Shown here in pieces: positions 6,607 through 10,860 of a stretch of DNA of 10,860 nt (position 1 is the stretch's first letter; every line of letters begins with the position of its first letter). The translations under genes and the position numbers were made by a program. Under the pieces are notes generated by a model that worked only from the letters and a program-made list of their open reading frames with translations, did no database searches and had not been told where the DNA came from. The stretch spans positions 1 through 10,860 of the forward strand of contig CALRHY010000020.1 of the NCBI GenBank assembly GCA_943359495.1. The letters run 5' to 3'. The DNA comes from Candidatus Uhrbacteria bacterium RIFOXYB12_FULL_58_10. Its GTDB lineage: Bacteria; Patescibacteriota; Patescibacteriia; 2-12-FULL-57-11.

Positions 6607-7311
6607 ATGCCATCCCGCAACTCCTCCGTTTCACTGCCGAAAAAACAGAAGATTTTTCTTTTTCTTGGGCCGCAAGGTGCAGGAAAGGGGACGCAGGCCG
6701 AGTTGCTTGCGGCGCGTTTGGATATTCCTGCGCTTTCGACCGGAGCCTTGTATCGTCATGAGATCGAAGAGGGAACGCGGCTTGGGCGGTTGGTGGAAAA
6801 CGAAGTCAAAAAAGGATTGCTGGTCCAGGATGAAATTACGAACGCTTTGATTGCTTGGCGCTTGCGGCAGGCGGATGTGCAAAAAGGTGTGGTGCTCGAT
6901 GGCTATCCACGCACCTTGGCGCAGACAGAAGCACTTGAATATATCAATTCGCCAGTCGCGGTGATTGCAGTGACGGTTTCGGATGCGGTTGCTGTCCAAC
7001 GTATTTCCGGACGTCGGATTTGCGGCACGTGCAATGCCCACTACCACACTGTTTTCCGGCCGTCGCATGAAGCGGGGATCTGTGATCGTTGTGAGGGAGT
7101 GCTCCATCAGCGCCCAGATGATACACCGACCGCCGTCAAAAAGCGTTTGACGGTGTACCACGAAAATACCGAGCCGATTTTGGCGATGTATGATAAGTTG
7201 GGCAAACTGATTGAAGTAGACGGTGGACAATCGGTCGACGATGTCGCGGCAAAAGTGTGGGTCGCCGTTCGTCCGTATCTCACCAAAAAACATCCCCATG
7301 GCCATCATTAA
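6607..7311 (+). CDS. adk: Adenylate kinase with zinc-binding LID
   Basis: Adenylate kinase converts ATP + AMP to 2 ADP in the cytoplasm and keeps adenine nucleotides balanced. The P-loop GPQGAGKGTQ is at residues 21-30, the AMP-binding STGALYRHEI at 44-53, LDGYPRT at 97-103 and the LID domain at about 134-172. The LID carries C139/C142 and C159/C162, the four-cysteine zinc site seen in many Gram-positive and thermophilic Adk proteins. KKRLTVYHENTEPI (178-191) supplies the catalytic-arginine helix. The 234 residues include about 14 extra N-terminal residues and a histidine-rich tail (KKHPHGHH). STG is followed by ALYR where DMLR is usual. The start lies 3 nt after the 88-residue gene, and the end overlaps map by 14 nt. 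Confidence 0.96.
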   Translation: MPSRNSSVSLPKKQKIFLFLGPQGAGKGTQAELLAARLDIPALSTGALYRHEIEEGTRLGRLVENEVKKGLLVQDEITNALIAWRLRQADVQKGVVLDGYPRTLAQTEALEYINSPVAVIAVTVSDAVAVQRISGRRICGTCNAHYHTVFRPSHEAGICDRCEGVLHQRPDDTPTAVKKRLTVYHENTEPILAMYDKLGKLIEVDGGQSVDDVAAKVWVAVRPYLTKKHPHGHH

Positions 7312-8074
7312 AACTCCGGAAGAAATTGCTATCCTACGTCGCTCCGGCGCGTTATTGTCGTCTGCGCTCGCCAAAGTGGTTGCTGCAGCTGTCCCAGGCG
7401 CGACGACGGGTGAGTTGGATGCTCTTGCAACGAAGGTGCTCCGTGCAGGTGGTGGCGAGCCATCTTTTTTGGGATACAAAACACGGGTTGCTGACCGGGC
7501 TTTTCCAACGACGATGTGTACGTCGATCAATCATGAAGTTGTCCATGCGCCAGCGACGCCAAGTCGTGCGTTGCGGAGCGGCGATGTGGTTGGTTTTGAT
7601 ATCGGTGTGCGTTTAGATGGCTATTGCACAGATATGGCGGTGACACTCGGGATCGGCAAGCCACCCAAAGAAACAAAACAGTTGATCGCCGTGACTCGCG
7701 AATCGCTCATGCGCGGCCTTTCGGTGATCAAGCCCGGCGCCTGGATTTCTGACATTGGAAAAACGGTGCAAACATATGTGGAACGCAACGGCTACACCGT
7801 TGTCCGCGACTTGGTCGGTCATGGTGTTGGTAAAGCGGTGCATGAAGATCCGCGCATTCCAAATTATTTCGACACGCGTCTCAAACCAGTGCGTATCGAA
7901 GAGGGGATGGTGCTCTGTATTGAACCGATGGTCAACGTGGGTGATTATGACGTGGCGACGCTCCCCGACGGCTGGACGATTGTGACTGCCGATGGCTCTC
8001 TCGCCGCACATTTTGAGGTGACGATTGTGGTGACGAAGAAAGGCTTCGATATTATTACGCCGCTGCCGGTGTAG
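7298..8074 (+). CDS. map: Type I methionine aminopeptidase
   Basis: Map removes the initiator methionine from new proteins using a two-metal centre. All five metal ligands are present: D101 (GFDIG), D112 (YCTDMA), H175 (GHGVGK), E209 (CIEPMVN) and E240 (HFEVTIVV), with the substrate-contacting H83 and H182. The start MAIIKTPEEIAILRRSG (1-17) and length of 258 residues are typical of the compact type Ia form, with no N-terminal zinc finger. ATG 7298 is chosen because it matches the family start; the frame is open further upstream to 7223 but only inside adk. It overlaps adk by 14 nt. In most bacteria infA and the rpsM-rplQ cluster would follow; here they do not. Confidence 0.97.
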   Translation: MAIIKTPEEIAILRRSGALLSSALAKVVAAAVPGATTGELDALATKVLRAGGGEPSFLGYKTRVADRAFPTTMCTSINHEVVHAPATPSRALRSGDVVGFDIGVRLDGYCTDMAVTLGIGKPPKETKQLIAVTRESLMRGLSVIKPGAWISDIGKTVQTYVERNGYTVVRDLVGHGVGKAVHEDPRIPNYFDTRLKPVRIEEGMVLCIEPMVNVGDYDVATLPDGWTIVTADGSLAAHFEVTIVVTKKGFDIITPLPV

Positions 8075-8083
8075 CCGGCTATC

Positions 8084-8189
8084 GTCATTGCGAGGAGCGC
8101 CTGGCGACGCGGCAATCCAGTCGGTGCCGACGAGTCGACATCGCGACTGGATTGCCGCGGTCAGGTACGGCACATTCCCTCGCAATGAC
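8084..8189. repeat. Palindromic repeat, full copy A, between map and ruvX
   Basis: A 106-bp inverted repeat fills most of the gap. The outer arms GTCATTGCGAGG (8084-8095) and CCTCGCAATGAC (8178-8189) are perfect over 12 bp. The inner arms CGCGGCAATCCAGTCG (8108-8123) and CGACTGGATTGCCGCG (8144-8159) are perfect over 16 bp, around a 20-nt centre that contains GTCGAC. Each half can also fold alone (ATTGC at 8087-8091 with GCAAT at 8112-8116, and 8151-8155 with 8182-8186). No T-run follows, so it is not a typical terminator. From memory, similar TCATTGCGAG...GCAATCC palindromes are dispersed in unrelated bacterial genomes. Confidence 0.9.
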
Positions 8190-8200
8190 AGAATATTTGT

Positions 8201-8602
8201 ATGCGCTTTCTCGGTATCGATTACGGCACAAAACGAGTCGGCGTGGCAATCGGCGATATGGAAAATCGCTTGGCGCTTCCGTTGCGGACATTGAAGGAAG
8301 AAAAACAGGCAGAGGTTATTGCTGCGTTGTGCCGTTTGATCAAGGAAGAAGATGTTTCCGGCGTCGTGCTTGGCGAACCGACGACGCTTGCTGGAGAGCG
8401 CGGCCAGGCTGCAGAACATGTTCGTGCTTTTGGTGTCGCGTTGGAAACTGCATGCGCGCCCATCCCTGTCTTTTTTGTCGACGAACGATTTAGCAGTGCC
8501 CTTGCCGATCGCGAAACGCCGATCACTGGTGGCGACCGTGACGCGACTGCAGCGGCGGCAATTTTGCAGACGTATTTAGATATGCAACGGCCGGTGTTGT
8601 AA
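8201..8602 (+). CDS. ruvX: Putative Holliday junction resolvase / 16S rRNA-maturation nuclease RuvX (YqgF)
   Basis: YqgF/RuvX is a small RNase H-fold nuclease; in E. coli it takes part in 16S rRNA 5'-end processing and it has also been linked to Holliday junctions. The 133 residues match the family. Motifs are MRFLGIDYGTKRVGVAIGD (1-19, catalytic D7), the VVLGEP strand (55-60, usually VVGLP), FFVDERFSS (91-99, with E95) and DATAAAAILQTYLD (114-127, with D114 as the C-terminal acidic residue). It is free-standing, with palindromic repeats in both flanking gaps, and no convincing promoter could be picked. The start at 8201 lies 11 nt after repeat A, with TTTGT before ATG. Confidence 0.93.
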   Translation: MRFLGIDYGTKRVGVAIGDMENRLALPLRTLKEEKQAEVIAALCRLIKEEDVSGVVLGEPTTLAGERGQAAEHVRAFGVALETACAPIPVFFVDERFSSALADRETPITGGDRDATAAAAILQTYLDMQRPVL

Positions 8603-8608
8603 AAAGTT

Positions 8609-8681
8609 TGTCGTCCCCTTGAAGAAGGGGATCCACGGGTCGACACCGATATCGTGGATCCCTGCCTTCGCTGGGATGACA
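8609..8681. repeat. Palindromic repeat, full copy B, between ruvX and recO
   Basis: A 73-bp imperfect inverted repeat: 8609-8637 and 8653-8681 match as reverse complements with 7 mismatches in 29 bases. The central 10 bp are perfect (GGGATCCACG at 8628-8637 with CGTGGATCCC at 8653-8662). Each half also forms its own small stem (CCCC 8615-8618 with GGGG 8627-8630; CCC with GGG in the right half). The layout, TCxT-stem-ATCCA then TGGAT-stem-ATGA, is that of copy A but with C/G stems in place of TGC/GCA. No T-run follows. Confidence 0.88.
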
Positions 8682-8724
8682 CAACTGGATTAGGACGATA
8701 GACGTTGTAAAAGAATAAAAAATT

Positions 8725-9468
8725 GTGTCCCACACTTTTCGTACACATGTTATCCCCCTCGTGAAGCGCGCGGTCCGCGAAACGGATCGGGTGTATAGCG
8801 TGCTATCTGAAGATCGTGGAAAGCTGGAATTGTTTGCGACTGGTTCGCGGAAAATCCTTTCCAAACTTGCGGGGGATATGGAACACACCGGTGTCTTAGA
8901 CGTGTTTGTCGTACGTGGCCGTTCTTTTGATCGGCTTGCGGGTGCTGCACCGTTAGAGACGTTTGGTGCCGTGCGGGATTCGTACGAACGCCAATATGCA
9001 GTCCTTTCGATGACCAGTTTTCTTGACCGCGCTGTCCGACCAGGGGAGCGTGATGGTGCGTTGTTTCGTTTGCTTCAAGAATATCTCGCAGCAGTTGCTG
9101 ATGCCTCAGCACAAGCCCTTGCTGACGGGCGTTTGGTCTTAGCGATGCAGTGGAAAGTGTTTGCACGTCTCGGTTTTCGTCCTGATCTCGAACGCTGCGT
9201 CCGTTGCCGTGTGTCTGTCCCTGGCGCACAAGCAGCTTTTACCATTCGCCACGGCGGCGTTGTTTGTGTTGACTGCAAAATTCGCGGCGTTGCCCTTGAT
9301 GCCACCCCGCTCACTGCCGACGCGCGCACGGTTCTCGGCCTCCTCCTCGACGCCCCCCTCGCCGACGCCCACCGCCTCTTCCTCGGCCCATCGCTGCGCG
9401 TCGCAACACACGCGCTGACCAGTGCGTGGAGTTTGACTCATTTGGAGTTGCCTGCGGTAACGGCGTAG
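8725..9468 (+). CDS. recO: DNA repair protein RecO, zinc-finger form, GTG start
   Basis: RecO works with RecR (and RecF) to load RecA on single-stranded DNA covered by SSB. The N-terminal OB fold shows TFRTHVIPLVKRAVRETDRV (4-23), SEDRGKLELFATGSRK (28-43) and KLAGDMEH. A helical middle part follows, then a four-cysteine zinc site C158/C161 (ERCVRC) and C181/C184 (VCVDC), present in many RecO proteins and absent from the E. coli one. The length of 247 residues is normal. The frame opens only at 8719 after a stop, with no in-frame ATG near, so GTG 8725 (AATT before it) is the best start. Codons around 9330-9400 are strikingly C-rich compared with the rest of the gene. No operon partner is present. 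Confidence 0.93.
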   Translation: MSHTFRTHVIPLVKRAVRETDRVYSVLSEDRGKLELFATGSRKILSKLAGDMEHTGVLDVFVVRGRSFDRLAGAAPLETFGAVRDSYERQYAVLSMTSFLDRAVRPGERDGALFRLLQEYLAAVADASAQALADGRLVLAMQWKVFARLGFRPDLERCVRCRVSVPGAQAAFTIRHGGVVCVDCKIRGVALDATPLTADARTVLGLLLDAPLADAHRLFLGPSLRVATHALTSAWSLTHLELPAVTA

Positions 9469-9489
9469 TTTTTCGATGCCCTTAGGGGG

Positions 9490-9648
9490 TTTGGGGGACG
9501 GCGACTGTTTGAGCTCCTTGGTTCTGCCCAGAGCCAGTTGCTCAATCAGCCATGTGACAGACTGTAAGCGATGTTGTTCTTTGTAAGACTTCCAAAGAAA
9601 GAACTCGCGGAGGGCGCATTCATAATACGAGTTTCGCCATCCCCCAAA
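9490..9648. repeat. Long-range inverted repeat enclosing two hairpins (structured RNA or small mobile-element candidate)
   Basis: TTTGGGGGACGGCGA (9490-9504) is the reverse complement of TCGCCATCCCCCAAA (9634-9648) at 14 of 15 positions; in a minus-strand RNA the odd position is a G-U pair. Inside lie an 8-bp stem at 9518-9537 (TTGGTTCT with AGAGCCAG, two G-U pairs on the + strand, GCCC loop) and a 7-bp stem at 9577-9599 (TTCTTTG with CAAAGAA). This is a closing helix with branches. It could be a structured RNA, a MITE-like element with 15-bp terminal inverted repeats, or a chance combination. No target-site duplication is visible. Confidence 0.45.
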
Positions 9649-9658
9649 ATCTTTTTGG

Positions 9659-9682
9659 TTCTTTTGGGATTCGCCAAAAGAA
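9659..9682. repeat. Perfect 9-bp hairpin
   Basis: TTCTTTTGG (9659-9667) and CCAAAAGAA (9674-9682) are exact reverse complements around the loop GATTCG. It lies just after the long-range inverted repeat. It has no T-run on the + strand, and its role is unknown. Confidence 0.6.
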
Positions 9683-9692
9683 TGGTCGGAAA

Positions 9693-9740
9693 CGGTGTCG
9701 AAACCGACACCGTGGATCCCCGCCTGCGCGGGGATGGGAA
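9693..9740. repeat. Palindromic repeat, half copy C, upstream of secG
   Basis: The segment from 9706 (GACACCGTGGATCCCCGCC and onward) matches the right half of copy B (8642-8681) except for a missing ATATCG-like insert and small changes. It forms a hairpin ATCCCCGC (9716-9723) / GCGGGGAT (9728-9735) with a CTGC loop. The left half of the repeat is absent; in its place a separate 8-bp hairpin CGGTGTCG (9693-9700) / CGACACCG (9705-9712) with loop AAAC stands directly before it. Confidence 0.8.
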
Positions 9741-9744
9741 GCAA

Positions 9745-9773
9745 TTGACGCCCACCTCCTTTTCGGCTATGCT
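9745..9773 (+). promoter_or_regulatory. Sigma70-type promoter for secG
   Basis: TTGACG (9745-9750, 5 of 6 to consensus), a spacer of exactly 17 nt and TATGCT (9768-9773, 4 of 6) give a good promoter. The start of transcription would be near 9780, leaving a leader of about 30 nt before the secG ATG. It begins 5 nt after repeat copy C. Confidence 0.6.
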
Positions 9774-9809
9774 GCTCGTGCAGTTCTAGGGGCATTTTTC
9801 TTGCTTTTT

Positions 9810-10028
9810 ATGCATCTTGCACTCAATATCGCCTTGATTGTCCTCTCGCTTCTTATCGCTGTCGCCGTGCTTTTGCAGGGCCGCGGCTCGGGTATTGGGA
9901 TGGCTTTTGGTGGCGATTCGAATGTCTACCGCACCAAGCGCGGGGTGGAACGTGTGCTGTTCCGCGCCACCATCGTTCTCTGTGTCCTGTTTTTCGGTAC
10001 CGCTCTGGCCAACGCCTTTATTCGGTAA
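9810..10028 (+). CDS. secG: Preprotein translocase subunit SecG
   Basis: SecG is the small accessory subunit of the SecYEG channel and stimulates SecA-driven export. The 72-residue protein has two membrane helices (about 2-22 and 50-70) joined by a Gly-rich loop. LLQGRGSGIGMAFGGDS (21-37) and RGVERVLFRAT (44-54) match the family patterns LLQxGKGxGL.xxFGG and RGxEKxLxxxT. ATG 9810 is preferred over the in-frame TTG at 9801 because it has the local TTTTT-ATG context and gives the normal N terminus. A separate promoter lies just upstream, and the next gene starts 30 nt downstream, so both may share a transcript. Confidence 0.92.
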   Translation: MHLALNIALIVLSLLIAVAVLLQGRGSGIGMAFGGDSNVYRTKRGVERVLFRATIVLCVLFFGTALANAFIR

Positions 10029-10058
10029 TGGTCGTTTGAAATTTTTTTTTCGGAATCC

Positions 10059-10860
10059 ATGGCCGCATTTCGGGATCGAATCGCCCGTGTCTTTGGCACG
10101 GTGAAACAGCTTTTCCGTCGCGTACGCGCCGCACGTTCTGTCGTATCCGGACACGGAGATTTGAACCGCCGACTGGTGGTGCAGATGCGTGACCGTCGCT
10201 TTCCTGCATGGCGGCAGCTCAAGTATTTTTCTTCCGTCCTGACGCCATACGAACGGGTAATGGTTCGTTGGTCGAGTGGTATTCTGGCAACCTGCGTTTT
10301 GTTTTTAGGAGTACGTGTGTGGCTTGACCACGTTGTTCCTGTCCCAGCACATGGTGGCGAATATGTGGAAGCGGTCGTCGGGACGCCGTCACTTCCGAAT
10401 CCATTGTATGCCGTGCGCAACGACGTCGATGCTGATCTGACACGGCTCATGTATGCCGGCATTATGACGTTTACCGGCGACGGCCAGCTTGTGCCTGATC
10501 TCGCTGAGTCGTACGAAGTTTCTGGCGATGGGACCGAATACACCTTCCGTCTCAAAGATGGTTTGACCTGGCATGACGGCGAACCGTTGACGGTCGATGA
10601 TGTTCTTTTTACCCTGAACGTTTTGCAAGATCCGAATTACAAAAGTCCACTTACCGGAGCGTTTCGCGGCGTGAAGGCCGAACGGGTGGATGATCGTACG
10701 GTACGATTTACCGTCGAAAAAGCATCCGCTTCGTTTTTGACTACGCTCACCATTGGCATCCTCCCTGCTCACGTCTGGCGTGACGTCGCTCCAACGGGTG
10801 CACAGCTTGCCGAGTATAATTTGAAACCGATCGGTGCCGGTCCGTACCATTTTAAATCGT
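10059..10860 (+). CDS. ABC transporter substrate-binding protein, peptide (SBP_bac_5) family, membrane-anchored (3' truncated by window)
   Basis: This is the N-terminal 267 residues of an extracytoplasmic solute-binding protein of the oligopeptide/dipeptide class (DppA/OppA-like); the rest lies outside the window. Residues 1-72 are basic and probably cytoplasmic (arginine-rich; PAWRQLKYFSSVLTPYERV at 49-67), followed by one membrane helix at about 73-89. The binding domain begins with GGEYVEAVVGTPSLPNPLYA (99-118), then the family signatures LVPDLAESYEVSGDGTEYTF, LKDGLTWHDGEPLTVDDVLF and GILPAHVW. There is no lipobox cysteine, so anchoring is by the helix. I associate this layout with Parcubacteria. 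ATG 10059 has a weak GGA at 10052-10054 and ATCC before it. The ligand cannot be told from this part. Confidence 0.9.
   Translation, partial: MAAFRDRIARVFGTVKQLFRRVRAARSVVSGHGDLNRRLVVQMRDRRFPAWRQLKYFSSVLTPYERVMVRWSSGILATCVLFLGVRVWLDHVVPVPAHGGEYVEAVVGTPSLPNPLYAVRNDVDADLTRLMYAGIMTFTGDGQLVPDLAESYEVSGDGTEYTFRLKDGLTWHDGEPLTVDDVLFTLNVLQDPNYKSPLTGAFRGVKAERVDDRTVRFTVEKASASFLTTLTIGILPAHVWRDVAPTGAQLAEYNLKPIGAGPYHFKS

Larger units (their letters stand above)
9469..9809. other. 341-nt non-coding stretch between recO and secG, rich in inverted repeats
   Basis: No convincing gene is seen on either strand. In order, the stretch holds a long-range inverted repeat (9490-9504 with 9634-9648), internal hairpins near 9518-9537 and 9577-9599, a perfect 9-bp hairpin at 9659-9682, a half copy of the palindromic repeat with its own hairpin (9693-9740), and a sigma70-type promoter (9745-9773). 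A minus-strand frame is open across it, but it runs on into recO antisense and has no credible start. Confidence 0.75.

Noticed and set aside
8084..8681. Repeats A and B as intrinsic terminators for map and ruvX
   Set aside because: Strong stems are present, but neither is followed by a T-run. They may still slow polymerase or protect RNA ends, but I cannot call them terminators.
8686..8713. Promoter for recO (TGGATT, 16 nt, TAAAAG)
   Set aside because: The -35 box matches only 3 of 6 positions and the -10 box is weak. The AT-rich run before GTG makes chance matches likely.
8075..8724. CRISPR array around ruvX
   Set aside because: The repeats are palindromic, of different length and not regularly spaced; there are no spacers and no cas genes.
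9139..9795. Minus-strand open frame through the recO-secG gap, with a stretch such as YKEQHRLQSVTWLIEQLALG
   Set aside because: The stretch looks protein-like, but the frame has no credible start, passes through the palindromic repeat and runs on into recO antisense. I do not recognise the product. A decayed gene fragment cannot be fully excluded.
9469..9809. tRNA, tmRNA, RNase P RNA or SRP RNA in the recO-secG gap
   Set aside because: I found no T-loop GGTTCGA motif, CCA end, RNase P core motif or SRP GNAR-type domain on either strand by eye.
10290..10298. Possible lipobox (LATC) in the substrate-binding protein
   Set aside because: The cysteine is near the start of the membrane helix, not at its end, and Thr at -1 does not fit the lipobox.

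Overview
The window looks like a piece of a Candidate Phyla Radiation (Patescibacteria, probably Parcubacteria-like) chromosome of roughly balanced base composition. Four things point there: the spc-type ribosomal protein operon has no rpmD (uL30) between rpsE and rplO, a known CPR trait; uS14 is the short zinc-binding form; the last gene is a peptide-type ABC substrate-binding protein held by an N-terminal membrane helix, in a style I associate with Parcubacteria; and genes are small and tightly packed. TGA is used as a stop (rpmC, rpsQ, rpsH and the 88-residue gene), so this is the standard bacterial code and not the code-25 Gracilibacteria/Absconditabacteria type.

Layout, all genes on the + strand. 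Positions 1-6155 hold one long operon: the end of rpsC, then rplP, rpmC, rpsQ, rplN, rplX, rplE, rpsN, rpsH, rplF, rplR, rpsE, rplO and secY. Gaps between the ribosomal genes downstream of rplP are 12 nt or less, or a 4-nt overlap. A strong intrinsic terminator (6177-6208) closes the operon. A new unit follows: an unrecognised 88-residue protein (6337-6603), adk and map, the last two overlapping by 14 nt.

After map the canonical order (infA, rpmJ, rpsM, rpsK, rpsD, rpoA, rplQ) is broken. Instead come ruvX, recO, secG and a membrane-anchored substrate-binding protein cut off by the window edge. This second half is looser. It contains two complete palindromic repeats flanking ruvX, a half copy upstream of secG, and a 341-nt non-coding stretch (9469-9809) full of nested inverted repeats. 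A good sigma70-type promoter (9745-9773) drives secG.

Functionally the window combines ribosome assembly, protein export (SecY and SecG of the SecYEG channel), N-terminal methionine removal from new proteins (Map), nucleotide balance (Adk), 16S rRNA maturation (RuvX/YqgF), recombinational repair (RecO) and probable peptide uptake.

A recurring feature of all 20 start codons is a pyrimidine at position -1 (T in 17, C in 3) with almost no Shine-Dalgarno sequence. I did not find a clear new defence or mobile system. The best candidates for undescribed biology are the repeat family with compensatory stem changes, the structured recO-secG intergenic region, the orphan 88-residue protein and the unusual start-site context.
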